A stretch of DNA of 64,000 bases, taken from contig JBPCKT010000138.1 in assembly GCA_051004015.1 (NCBI GenBank), positions 1 through 64,000 on the forward strand. The letters run 5' to 3'. This DNA is from SXOA01 sp051004015 (GTDB taxonomy: Bacteria; Planctomycetota; Planctomycetia; Pirellulales; Pirellulaceae). The position numbers were made by a program, and so were the translations under genes. Numbering within the stretch: the stretch's first letter is position 1; each line of letters opens with the position of its first letter. The notes beneath the pieces were generated by a model that had not been told where the DNA came from, searched no databases, and was given only the letters and a program-made list of their open reading frames with translations. Positions 16,971 through 25,379 of the stretch are shown piece by piece.

Positions 16971-18167
16971 CTACGCTTTGGCCGCCTTCGCCTTTCGCCG
17001 CGAGACCGCTTCTTCGAGCTGTTTGTCCGCGGCCGCGGCGACAGGCCCTTCCTGCTGGTATTTGAACGGCAGGTCATGGAAGTCGTTGCCAAAACTGATG
17101 CCCAGGGCCCGCGCGGCCTGGACAGCAGTGCCGTCGGTATCGACCGTGCTGAGCTGGATGGCGTCGATGATTGGCACGCTCCCCATCAGCGGCGGCTGGT
17201 AGCAGATCATGTGGCCGAACTTCCGCTCAATGATCAGCCGCACCGCGTGCGCCCCAAACTGGGTGGCGACGACGCGATCGAAGGTGGTGGGCGCTCCGCC
17301 GCGCTGCAAGTGGCCCAGGACGACGATGCGGGTTTCCTTGCCGGTGCGACGCTCGATTTCATGGGCGATGATGCTGCCGACTCCCCCGAGGCGCACCTGC
17401 TGGTCGTCTTTGCGGCGCTCTTGCAGGACCAATTCGCCGCTGGGAAGTTTGGCCCCTTCGGCGACGACGACCAGCGTGAACTTCTTTCCCTTCTGCTCGC
17501 GGGCCAGGATGGCCTGGCCGATGTTGTCGAACGACCAGTCGATTTCGGGAATGAGGATCACGTCCCCGCCGCCGGCGATCCCCGCGTACAGAGCGATCCA
17601 CCCCGCGTGGCGGCCCATCACCTCCAGCACCATCACCCGCTCGTGGCTGGCGGCGGTGGTATGCAGGCGGTCGAGGGCGTCCGTGGCGCAGAACACGGCG
17701 CTGAAGAAGCCGAACGTGAAGGCGGTGGACGAGAGATCGTTATCGATGGTCTTGGGGACGCCGACCACCGGGATGCCGTTTTCGTGGAACTGCTGGGCCA
17801 CGGCGAGCGAGCCGTCACCCCCGACACATATCAGGCCGCTGAGATTGAGCTGCTCGAGCGTGGTCTTCACACCGGCGATCAGCTCCGCGTCGAGTTCCAG
17901 CCGGTCGTTGACGCCGACCGTGGCGCAGAAGCGGCCCTTGTTGGTCGAGCCCAGGATGGTTCCCCCCTGGCCGAGAATGCCGGTCGTGTTCTTGGTGTTG
18001 AGCGGGATGTAGCTGACCGGATCGACGAGCCCTTCGTAGCCCTTCAGAAAGCCGACGACCTCATACCCGTGCGTGTTGGCGCTCTTCACCACGCCGCGGA
18101 TGACCGCGTTGAGCCCCGGACAATCCCCGCCGGCAGTGAGAATCCCGATCCGTTTTGCCTCTGCCAT
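16971..18167 (-). CDS. pfkA: 6-phosphofructokinase with mixed ATP/PPi active-site signature
   Basis: A 398-residue PFK, phosphorylating fructose 6-phosphate in glycolysis. Visible motifs: TAGGDCPGLNAVIRG (phosphate loop), GGDGS near 117, PKTIDNDL with the catalytic Asp near 139, and MGRHAGWIALYAG. The Gly in GGDGS is the ATP-type residue (E. coli position 104), while the Lys in PKTIDND is the residue seen in PPi-dependent and group III enzymes (position 124). The family pattern therefore suggests a group III ATP enzyme. GGGAGCGAGG precedes the ATG. It is 111 bp downstream of the methylase gene and could be its own unit. Confidence 0.92.
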   Translation of the reverse strand: MAEAKRIGILTAGGDCPGLNAVIRGVVKSANTHGYEVVGFLKGYEGLVDPVSYIPLNTKNTTGILGQGGTILGSTNKGRFCATVGVNDRLELDAELIAGVKTTLEQLNLSGLICVGGDGSLAVAQQFHENGIPVVGVPKTIDNDLSSTAFTFGFFSAVFCATDALDRLHTTAASHERVMVLEVMGRHAGWIALYAGIAGGGDVILIPEIDWSFDNIGQAILAREQKGKKFTLVVVAEGAKLPSGELVLQERRKDDQQVRLGGVGSIIAHEIERRTGKETRIVVLGHLQRGGAPTTFDRVVATQFGAHAVRLIIERKFGHMICYQPPLMGSVPIIDAIQLSTVDTDGTAVQAARALGISFGNDFHDLPFKYQQEGPVAAAADKQLEEAVSRRKAKAAKA

Positions 18168-18278
18168 GCCTCGCTCCCGCGAATTGAATTCAGCCTGTGC
18201 TGATTATGTCTATTGTACCGGACGTGCCTTTGGACGTAGCCGTGCGGCCAGCTTGTCGGCTGGACTGGGAAGCGTAGC

Positions 18279-20822
18279 TCATGGGGTGAATGCCGCCGGG
18301 AAGCCGCCGGAGAGCTGGATGGCCTCGTCGATGGCCGACATTTCCTCGAGCGTGGCAGCAATGTAGGGAGCAAGAGGATGGTCGTGCGGGGCAGCGGAGG
18401 TGACTGGAGACGGACGGAGCAACTGATGGCCGCCGGCGCGGAATTGTTGAAGCTGGTCGGCGGTAACGCCGTTCATGGCGGGCGCGGGGGCTCGGAGCGT
18501 GTGCCACGCGGTAAGTCGCTGGCCACGGGGGACGAGGTCTTGGAAGAGGTTCTTGCTCGCCGGCAACAGGATTCTCGGGAAGTCGGTCCGCAGTTCGGCA
18601 GCGTAGCGCTCGCGGTAGGTGGGGGAATGGAAGAGCGCGTAGATGTAGTCCAGCAGGTCTTCGGGACCTAAGGTGCAGCTTAGATCTCCGCGGCCGACGG
18701 GAAGCCAGGCGAACTGCAATTGGTGAGACGCGGCGGCGAGGAAGTCTAACGCAAAATTCGCTTGCGGATCGGCTGCTTCACTGTTCGGCTCGTTCAGATA
18801 CAGCGGGAACAGCGACTCACTTCCCCGGTTGTCGCTGCGGATCACGCCGTCCAGCGGCAGCCTATCCGCCATCCAGAAAAAGCTGCACGGCTGGGTGGGG
18901 AGCATCTGGCGGCGGGAGAGGAGAATTGCAGATTGTGGATTGCAGATTGCAGAATGCAGACGTTCGTCAATCTGCAATCTGCAATCCTCAATCTGCAATC
19001 TGTTTGTCACCGCGGTACGCGGCCAGTCAATCATCGCCTTGTGCCAGAAGACGAAGCGCCAATCGTACGGGCGGTAAAGGCAACGGCGGATGAAGGATTG
19101 CCAGTTGTCCTCGGCGGCGATGATGCGGCGGGCGGCGGTCAGCTTCCAGCTTCGGGTGTCGCCGGGAGCATACTTGGCGCTGCGGGTGCGGGTGAAGTAG
19201 CGGCGGCGGATTTCGTCATCGGGGATGGCGAGGTCGCGGAACTCGGCGAGGCGGCGGCAGAGCTCTTCCCGCGTGTGCGCGACGACGAAGTGATCCCGGG
19301 CCGTTACCGGAGCGGTTGTATTCACTGGCATCGCATCGGGCAGCCGCCAGGCGGAAGCGTATTCGGGCGGCATCGGTGGAGGGGCAGGCGTGAAGAGGAA
19401 GTTGGGAGCATTAGGCGTGATGATGGTTGAAGCGATTGCGCATTTTGGAGCTGACAGACGGTTGATCTTTTCTTCACGAGTGCCCCAGAGCTCACCGTGG
19501 CGAAGTTCGCACGTGGATTCATCCCCTTGCTTCGGCAGCCGGCGGAAGAAGCCGATGGCGATTCCCTGGTCGAGGCCGAAGACGTTCTCGTCACGCTCGC
19601 AATCGGGCGAACTTTCTCCCTTCTTCCGGTTACCGTGCAAATCCACCACATCAATCCTGCTGAAGACCCGCATTAGCTCGCGGCGCATGAGGCGGAAGGT
19701 CACATTGTCGAGGTAGCCGTGGTTGGTGACGAAGCCGACGATGCCGCTGCCGGCCTGTTCGATCAACCACTGGGCGTAGCGGATGAATTTCACATAGTCA
19801 TCGTGCAGCCAGGTCTTCCGTTCTCCCAATCGCTCATCGGCGGTGACGACGTAGCCGGGTCGTTCCTTGCTGCCGCGGACCAGCTCGGTGATCCACTGGC
19901 CGCGATTGTCGGAGAGGCTGGAGAAGGGAGGATTGCCGAGGAGGACGAGAGGGGATTTCAGATTGCAGATTGCAGATTGCAGATTTGCCGGTAGAGTTAA
20001 GTCGCCGTCCGCCAACGTGTTTCCCAGTTCCACGCGTATTTTCCCCGGCAGCTGAAAGTCAAAGCCCTTGTCCGCCAGCTTGGCCGCGATATTGAGCTGG
20101 GCGGCGAGGCAGGCGGCGGGGATGATTTCGATGCCGACCAGATGGGGCAACAGGTGCTGAGCGACATATTGGTCCCAGCCTTCCGCCGGACTGAATTCTG
20201 CATGAATGAGGTCGATGGAGCCGAGCAAAAACGCTCCGGTGCCGGCGCCGGGATCGAGAATCGTCGCTTCCGCGAGGCCGCCTGGCCGTCTGAATTCCTC
20301 CTGCAACTGCTGGTGGACGCGGCGGCAGGTGAACTGTACGAGCTCCGGCGGAGTGTAAAAGACGCCGCCTCGCTTGCGGTGCAGCCGGCGATGCTCGGCG
20401 AGGAAGTGCTCGAAGAGGTGCGGAGTACTGAGTACTGAGTACTCAGTACTTAGTACTTGGTCTGCATCAGGGAACATCAGCCACTGGGAGCCGACTTTTC
20501 CCGGCGAGATGCTGCTCGCCGCAAGCACCTCTTCCAGCACCAGCCGCTCCCACGGCTGCGCTGCTTCCAGCAGCCAGGGCGCTGCGACCTCATACACTTC
20601 CTTCCGGGCCAGTACCAGCGGAAGGGACGCAACCATCGCCTGGCTCAGCATGTCCGCGCATTCCGCTGCGGCAATCTCGCGGCCCAAAGCAGCTTGCAGA
20701 GACGAACGTGCAATTTCCAGTCGTTTGGAGCCGGCCGCTAGAGAATCCTCCAGCCGTACAGCCACCTCGGTGGCAAGCGCCGCCAGGCTGCGAATCAAAC
20801 GGCGTGGCAGCGGGGGATTCAT
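18279..20822 (-). CDS. Type ISP-like DNA adenine methylase with specificity domain
   Basis: 847 residues. After a helical N-terminal part, FYTPPELV leads into SAM motif I (DPGAGTGAF, about 189) and catalytic motif IV (LGNPPFSS, about 294), an N6-adenine methylase. The C-terminal half (YRPYDWRFVFWHKA, NRGSESLFPLYL, LDYIYALFHSPTYRERYA) is the type ISP C-terminal specificity domain. The helicase and nuclease of full type ISP enzymes are absent, so it may be a solitary modification enzyme. Three dispersed repeats are embedded in frame (residues about 121-133, 278-288 and 607-632). The ATG at 20822 has GGAG 6 bp upstream; a GTG at 20855 is possible. It follows the PafA-like gene on the same strand. 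Confidence 0.82.
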   Translation of the reverse strand: MNPPLPRRLIRSLAALATEVAVRLEDSLAAGSKRLEIARSSLQAALGREIAAAECADMLSQAMVASLPLVLARKEVYEVAAPWLLEAAQPWERLVLEEVLAASSISPGKVGSQWLMFPDADQVLSTEYSVLSTPHLFEHFLAEHRRLHRKRGGVFYTPPELVQFTCRRVHQQLQEEFRRPGGLAEATILDPGAGTGAFLLGSIDLIHAEFSPAEGWDQYVAQHLLPHLVGIEIIPAACLAAQLNIAAKLADKGFDFQLPGKIRVELGNTLADGDLTLPANLQSAICNLKSPLVLLGNPPFSSLSDNRGQWITELVRGSKERPGYVVTADERLGERKTWLHDDYVKFIRYAQWLIEQAGSGIVGFVTNHGYLDNVTFRLMRRELMRVFSRIDVVDLHGNRKKGESSPDCERDENVFGLDQGIAIGFFRRLPKQGDESTCELRHGELWGTREEKINRLSAPKCAIASTIITPNAPNFLFTPAPPPMPPEYASAWRLPDAMPVNTTAPVTARDHFVVAHTREELCRRLAEFRDLAIPDDEIRRRYFTRTRSAKYAPGDTRSWKLTAARRIIAAEDNWQSFIRRCLYRPYDWRFVFWHKAMIDWPRTAVTNRLQIEDCRLQIDERLHSAICNPQSAILLSRRQMLPTQPCSFFWMADRLPLDGVIRSDNRGSESLFPLYLNEPNSEAADPQANFALDFLAAASHQLQFAWLPVGRGDLSCTLGPEDLLDYIYALFHSPTYRERYAAELRTDFPRILLPASKNLFQDLVPRGQRLTAWHTLRAPAPAMNGVTADQLQQFRAGGHQLLRPSPVTSAAPHDHPLAPYIAATLEEMSAIDEAIQLSGGFPAAFTP
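18925..19002. repeat. Family 5 repeat (ATTGCAGATTG oligomer), inside the methylase gene
   Basis: Tandem ATTGCAG/CAATCTG units arranged as an inverted repeat of about 30 bp around a 10-15 bp centre. In frame in the methylase gene, it encodes two similar peptides (RLQIEDCRLQID and SAICNPQSAI). A shorter copy is at 19959-19988. Confidence 0.9.
19959..19988. repeat. Family 5 repeat, short copy inside the methylase gene
   Basis: Four consecutive units of CAGATTG, encoding NLQSAICNL a few residues before the catalytic NPPF motif of the methylase. Same unit as 18925-19002. Confidence 0.85.
20423..20460. repeat. Family 4 repeat (AGTACTGAGTACT oligomer), inside the methylase gene
   Basis: Tandem and palindromic GAGTACT/AGTACTC units over 38 bp, encoding VLSTEYSVLST in the methylase N-terminal region. 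A related sequence lies at 38107-38132 between two genes. Confidence 0.9.
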
Positions 20823-20857
20823 GGGCGCTCCGTGCGGGAATCCAATTTGCAGCACGC

Positions 20858-22624
20858 TCAGTGCTGCTCCACCCGCTCATCCTTGCTCGGTCCATCCGGC
20901 GGCAGGCAGTGGCGGTAGCTGGCGAGGCGGATGACTTTGGTCCGCCTTCCCTGGCCGATGTAGACCGCTTTCCAGTTGGCGGAAACGGCTTCCGCCCCGC
21001 CGGCAAACTCGCGGATGTAGCGCCCGCGGACCGTGGCAGGCGTTCCCAGCGGCGGGTTGCGGCGGGCGAACTCCACTTCTTCCGTGGTCAGCATGTCCTG
21101 GGCGACGCCGGTCGTCCGCAGCCGCTCGAAGTAGCCGTCGGGGGAAAGCTCGTGGTATTTCAGGTCAATTTTCTTGCGGGTCTGCCAGGATGCGCCGCGT
21201 CCCGCCTTCTCCAGCACCCAGCGCTTCGTCACCCAGTCCAGCGAGCCGACCAGCGACTGCGGGTCTTCCTCCAGCGCGTCCAGCGTCTCTTCCCAGTGTT
21301 CGACAACCTCGCGGGCTTCCGTGGAGGGATGTTCTTGCTCATCCAGGAACCGGCGGCAGGCTTCCAGGTAGAATCTTTGCAATTGCAGCGCCGTGCAGCT
21401 TCCCCCGTCCGCCAGCGGCACGGTGGCTCGGAGCGTGGGGTCGGCGCAAATCGTTCGCAATGCTTTGAGCGGCCGGCGGACTCGCGGCACTGGCGGCATG
21501 GCCCCGGCCTCGATGCAGTCCAGCACCAGCAGCGTGGTCCCCACGCGGAGGTACTCCGCGAATTGGGCCATGTTCGAATCCCCCAGGGCAATCTGCAGCC
21601 GCTGCTGGGAGGAGAAGAGCGTGAAATAATCCTGCGGCAGCCAGCTTTCGGCATAGACCGTTTTGAAGAGATGGCCGAATGTGAATATGGGGCGGTCCGC
21701 CAAGAGCCCGCCGATGCCTGTCAGGCAGTTCATCGCCGGCCCTTTATCCGCCAGGTGAAAGCGGCCGCAGTCGTCGAGCATCCCCGCGCCGGACGTAACC
21801 GCCCGGCTGAGCAAGAACGGCAGCATCTGCCGCCGAATGCGCACGAAGCCTGTCAGCCAGATGGCGGCAAACAGAATGCCCGCCAAAGGCGCGGTGAGGA
21901 CGCGGGTGATGAAGCTCAAGAATCCTTCCAGCCAGCGCGGGCCGGTGGGCGCCGCTCGCCCCAGCTCGTCCATCGTGCAGCCGAACAGGAAACGGGCGAC
22001 ACTTTCCGGCCGCCGGAAGAATCGCTCGCAGCCCAGGTAGAAGATGGTGGCGGAAAGCGTGTAAATGATGATGCCGAGCATGAGCAGCCACAGCAGGGCC
22101 CAAGTGACCATCATCAGCGGCAGCATGGCGACCAGCGCCGCCCGCCATAGCCAGAGCCGCCAGGAGCTGGCATATTCCGCCGAGTAGTTTTCCTGCGAGC
22201 CGTAGATGTTCCCCTTGGCATCGCGGTCATTCTTGAGCAGGCGGATTTTCTCTTTGCCAAAGGCCCGCTTGGCCGCTTCCGCTAGCAGAGAATCTTGAGC
22301 CCGCTGCTGGGCGAGGAGTTGCCGCAAACCGCGACACTCCGCTGTCGCTCCCTCGATGAGGCCGCCTCCGTCTGCCGGGCGCTCGGTTTCAAACCAGACC
22401 GCGCCGCCGCCGGCGTGAAAGACTCCCTCTTTCATGTGCCGGGCTTCGACCGCGGGAATCAGTCGCTTGAGGGCGTCCCGCAGTCGCAGATAAAGCCCGT
22501 AGCGCGAGCCCCCTTCCTGGCTGGCATGGCCGGGAATGTGCAGGGCGTATTCGGTTTCCAGCCCGATGAGCCGCTGAAAAATGGGGGAGCCAGCGCGGTG
22601 CTCGGGGCGGGACTTATTCGCCAC
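20858..22624 (-). CDS. PafA/Dop-family (Pup ligase/deamidase-like) protein with membrane insert
   Basis: 588 residues. The PafA/Dop carboxylate-amine ligase fold is clear: GLETEY (21-26), EGATAECRG (about 91-99), NDRDAKGNIYGSQENY (about 132-147), LPFLLSRAVTSGAG (about 268-281) and GDSNMAQFAEYLRVGTTLLVLDCIEAG-type core (from 348). Between QENY and the LPFLL segment lie about 105 residues with three strongly hydrophobic stretches (about 158-178, 180-198 and 241-261), not present in actinobacterial enzymes. The nucleophilic Asp of PafA cannot be placed with confidence; the site reads WFETER. I choose the GTG at 22624 because GLETEY is normally near the N-terminus. The start overlaps the end of the Pup-like ORF by 11 bp. 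Confidence 0.82.
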   Translation of the reverse strand: MANKSRPEHRAGSPIFQRLIGLETEYALHIPGHASQEGGSRYGLYLRLRDALKRLIPAVEARHMKEGVFHAGGGAVWFETERPADGGGLIEGATAECRGLRQLLAQQRAQDSLLAEAAKRAFGKEKIRLLKNDRDAKGNIYGSQENYSAEYASSWRLWLWRAALVAMLPLMMVTWALLWLLMLGIIIYTLSATIFYLGCERFFRRPESVARFLFGCTMDELGRAAPTGPRWLEGFLSFITRVLTAPLAGILFAAIWLTGFVRIRRQMLPFLLSRAVTSGAGMLDDCGRFHLADKGPAMNCLTGIGGLLADRPIFTFGHLFKTVYAESWLPQDYFTLFSSQQRLQIALGDSNMAQFAEYLRVGTTLLVLDCIEAGAMPPVPRVRRPLKALRTICADPTLRATVPLADGGSCTALQLQRFYLEACRRFLDEQEHPSTEAREVVEHWEETLDALEEDPQSLVGSLDWVTKRWVLEKAGRGASWQTRKKIDLKYHELSPDGYFERLRTTGVAQDMLTTEEVEFARRNPPLGTPATVRGRYIREFAGGAEAVSANWKAVYIGQGRRTKVIRLASYRHCLPPDGPSKDERVEQH

Positions 22625-22784
22625 CGTGGGGAACTTCCGTATCGCGCAAGTATTCGCCGGCAGCCGAGGCGGCATCGACGATAATCGCCGCGAGGACGTC
22701 CTCGACCGTGACAGGCACGGGAACCGCAAGCGGAGTCGCGGAATCGCTGGGGGAGGAAGGAAGGACGAGAGTTTCCAGGGGCAT
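22614..22784 (-). CDS. Possible Pup-like modifier protein ending in Gly-Gly-Glu
   Basis: A 56-residue ORF (MPLETLVLPSSPSD...) directly upstream of, and overlapping by 11 bp, the PafA/Dop-like gene. It ends EVPHGGE, the Gly-Gly-Glu/Gln terminus that PafA ligates in Pup. The segment VTVEDVLAAIIVDAASAAGEYLR could form the helix that precedes that tail, as in Pup (D.VLEENAE.FVR-like). AGGT lies about 6 bp before the ATG at 22784; an ATG at 22817 would add 11 residues. Against the idea, it is short, contains no lysine, and is more hydrophobic than known Pup or UBact proteins. The assignment rests on position and C-terminus. Confidence 0.5.
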   Translation of the reverse strand: MPLETLVLPSSPSDSATPLAVPVPVTVEDVLAAIIVDAASAAGEYLRDTEVPHGGE

Positions 22785-23407
22785 GGGGACACCTGCCTTG
22801 GTTGGACGAAATGACAAGACCGTCTATTCATGGTAGTCGCCTCCCCCAGCGACGGCAAGCGCGCGGCCGCCGCGGGATTTCCGCGAGCGGGCCGATTGTG
22901 GGCGCATCGGTAGCCAGCCTTGTGACTGCTTCGCACGTCGCCAGGTTGATAAGCACTGAAAAGTCGTCTCTGATTCATAGATTCACGCGTCGTGTTTTCC
23001 GTCCGCATTCGCTGTAACTTATTATGTTTCAAGCAGTTATAACTGGCCCTCCGGTGAATCAACGCACTTCTTGATTCTTCCCCATCGAGGGGGTTGCTAT
23101 CACGTCTTGATAAGTGGTTTTTCTTGAGCTCCAGCCGGTGCATGCAATTGGTTTTCGCGCTCGCACCCGGCTTCGCTCAAATAGTGAACACCTGTCACTT
23201 TTTCATTTCTATACCGGCTGGGTTGTCACCGTCAAGACTTCCTGACAAGATTTTTCGAAGTTTCTGGGGCGGTCGAAATCCGGCCAAGTTCGCGCTTGTC
23301 TGCAAGCCGTCTATCAGAGTAAGCTACTCCCCGCGCTGGGCTCGAAGCGCGGACGGCATTGGAAGGCCGTTCCACGAACATGACGGCAGGGAGGCTGGAC
23401 GGCTGCA
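22785..23407. other. Divergent intergenic region between the Pup-like/PafA unit and the ABC exporter
   Basis: About 620 bp. An open minus-strand frame continuous with PafA extends to 23143, but it is Arg/Ser-rich and reads as non-coding. GGGAGGCTGG near 23387-23397 is the likely ribosome binding region of the exporter gene. I see no RNA gene or clear repeat; promoters for both directions should lie here. Confidence 0.4.
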
Positions 23408-25351
23408 ATGAAGCATTTTCTCAGGGCACTCAAGGAAGCGTGGCGTCACTGGTTCGTGCTCGCGGCGGCGCTGGTTTTCTCGATATTCGCCGCGGCCCTG
23501 TGGGGGGCGAACATCGCCGCGCTGTTCCCGGTCATTGAGACGACGCTGAACGGAAGGTCAATTCCCGAGGGAAACCGCCAGCGGGTGCGGGTTGCGGAGA
23601 AGGACATCGCCGATTATCGAGCCCAAATCGCCCAGCTCCAATTGGAGCTGCCCCAAGTCCCGCCCGAACCGAGGAAGCAAAAGCGGCGGGAAATCGAATA
23701 CCTGAAGGAACGCATCGTCTCCGCCCAGTGGACCATCAAGAACGCGAATGACTGGCAGGCGTTCCTCGACCAATGGTTTCCGGCCCGACCCTTTCCTACC
23801 GTCCTGCTCATTGTCTGCGTCATCGCGGCGGCCACAGCTCTCAAGCAGACGCTCGGTGTCAGCAGCCATATGATGGTCAGCTACGTTTCGCAAAGCATCG
23901 CGCGCAGCGTCCGTCTGCGGATTTTCGATAAGGCCCTCACGCTCGACCGTCCCGGCTTCAACCAGCTAGGCACCAGCGGCTTCGCGGCAAACATCACGCA
24001 CACCACGGAAATGCTGGCCACCGGCATCACCGCCTTTTATCACGGGGCGTTCAGCGAGCCTTGCCGCATTCTGGCTTGCCTGGCAGGGGCGTTTTGCATT
24101 TCCTGGCGGCTGACGCTGGTCTCGCTGATCTTTGCCCCGCTCATTGGCTATCTGATGCTGGGACTCAACCGCCGCATCCGGGGCCTCTCCACCCGCCACT
24201 TGCAGCGGTCGCTCGGCTTTCATCACGTCATGCTGGAGGTCTTTCAGGCCATTGTCACCGTGCAGGCTTACACGATGGAGGACTTTGAGCGGGAGCGGTT
24301 CGGCAAATCGACCAAAGACCTGCGGCGGGCCGCTCTGCTGGCCCAATTTTACAATGCCCTCACCAACCCGCTCACGGAAGTTTTCGGCGTGGCCATGCTC
24401 TGCACGGCGCTGGCCGCGTCCGCCTACCTGGTCATCAACCAGCAGACGAAAATCTTCGGCATCCCCCTGGCCGACGAGCCGCCGACGATTGCCACTATCC
24501 TGGTCTTCGTCGCGATGTTCATTGGGGCCGCGGACCCGCTCCGCAAGCTCTCCGCGGTCATCACCGGAGTCAACAACGGCATGGCGGCCAGCGGCATTTT
24601 GTACCCCATCCTGGACATGCAGCCCAAAGTGCTCGAACCGGCCCGGCCCAAACAACTGCCCAAGCGCCATCAGTGCATCGAGTTCCGCAACATTGGCTTC
24701 AGTTATGACGGCCAGCACTATGTGCTGAAGGATGTGAATCTGAACGTGCCGTTTGGAGAGCACCTGGCGATTGTCGGTCCCAACGGCGGCGGCAAAAGCA
24801 CGCTGATGAACCTTCTCTGCCGGTTCTTTGACCCGCAGGAGGGGGAGGTGCTCATCGACGGCATTTCCATTCGCGACGTCCCGCTCAAAGACCTCCGCAG
24901 CCGCATTTCGCTGGTGACACAGCAGACGGAGCTGTTCAATGAGAGCATCCTGCATAACATCCGCTACGGCCGGTGGGACGCGACCGAGGAAGAGATTTTC
25001 GAGGCGGCCCGGCGGGCCAAGGCCCACGACTTCATCAGCGGCTTTCGAGAAGGATACCAGACGATTGTCGGCCCCAACGGGCAGCGGCTCAGCGGCGGCC
25101 AGCGGCAGCGGATAGCCCTGGCTCGGGCAATTCTCCGCAACGCCGAGATCCTGATCCTGGATGAAGCCACCAGCCAGATCGACCGCGAAAGCGAGCAGCT
25201 CATTCACGACGCCCTGGCCGAGCTTGGCAAGGAGCGGACCATGATCATGATCACCCACCGCGAAAGCACGCTCTCCCTGGCCACCAAAATTGTCCAGGTG
25301 CAGCACGGCGTGCTGACGCCATTGCCGGTAAGCAAGGGAAAAGCAGCCTAG
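23408..25351 (+). CDS. ABC exporter, fused permease and ATPase (MsbA-like)
   Basis: 647 residues. A six-helix transmembrane domain (about 15-400) is followed by an ATPase domain with Walker A GPNGGGKST (about 457), Q-loop SLVTQQTEL, signature LSGGQRQR (about 561), Walker B ILILDEAT (about 581) and the switch His in MITHRES. Residues 55-125, after the first helix, are charged and coiled-coil-like (DYRAQIAQLQLELPQ), an enlarged extracytoplasmic loop compared with MsbA. As first gene of a glycan cluster it probably exports a lipid-linked sugar or glycolipid. Its last 300 bp are duplicated as a fragment at 27327-27494. Confidence 0.9.
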   Translation: MKHFLRALKEAWRHWFVLAAALVFSIFAAALWGANIAALFPVIETTLNGRSIPEGNRQRVRVAEKDIADYRAQIAQLQLELPQVPPEPRKQKRREIEYLKERIVSAQWTIKNANDWQAFLDQWFPARPFPTVLLIVCVIAAATALKQTLGVSSHMMVSYVSQSIARSVRLRIFDKALTLDRPGFNQLGTSGFAANITHTTEMLATGITAFYHGAFSEPCRILACLAGAFCISWRLTLVSLIFAPLIGYLMLGLNRRIRGLSTRHLQRSLGFHHVMLEVFQAIVTVQAYTMEDFERERFGKSTKDLRRAALLAQFYNALTNPLTEVFGVAMLCTALAASAYLVINQQTKIFGIPLADEPPTIATILVFVAMFIGAADPLRKLSAVITGVNNGMAASGILYPILDMQPKVLEPARPKQLPKRHQCIEFRNIGFSYDGQHYVLKDVNLNVPFGEHLAIVGPNGGGKSTLMNLLCRFFDPQEGEVLIDGISIRDVPLKDLRSRISLVTQQTELFNESILHNIRYGRWDATEEEIFEAARRAKAHDFISGFREGYQTIVGPNGQRLSGGQRQRIALARAILRNAEILILDEATSQIDRESEQLIHDALAELGKERTMIMITHRESTLSLATKIVQVQHGVLTPLPVSKGKAA

Positions 25352-25379
25352 TTTGATCCCCAGTGATGTGGTCGTGTCA

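Noticed and set aside
16773..18203. 476-codon plus-strand ORF
   Set aside because: Antisense to phosphofructokinase; no conserved domain.
18279..20822. Complete type ISP restriction-modification enzyme
   Set aside because: No nuclease or helicase motifs are present in the gene or next to it; only methylase and specificity parts are seen.
20708..22150. 480-codon plus-strand ORF
   Set aside because: Antisense to the PafA-like gene; composition typical of a shadow frame.
22625..23143. Open frame extending the PafA-like gene upstream by 173 codons
   Set aside because: It is Arg/Ser/Pro-rich, has no family match, and would run through the small GGE-ending ORF; GLETEY is expected near the N-terminus.
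23966..25306. 446-codon minus-strand ORF
   Set aside because: Antisense to the ABC exporter, which has all its motifs.
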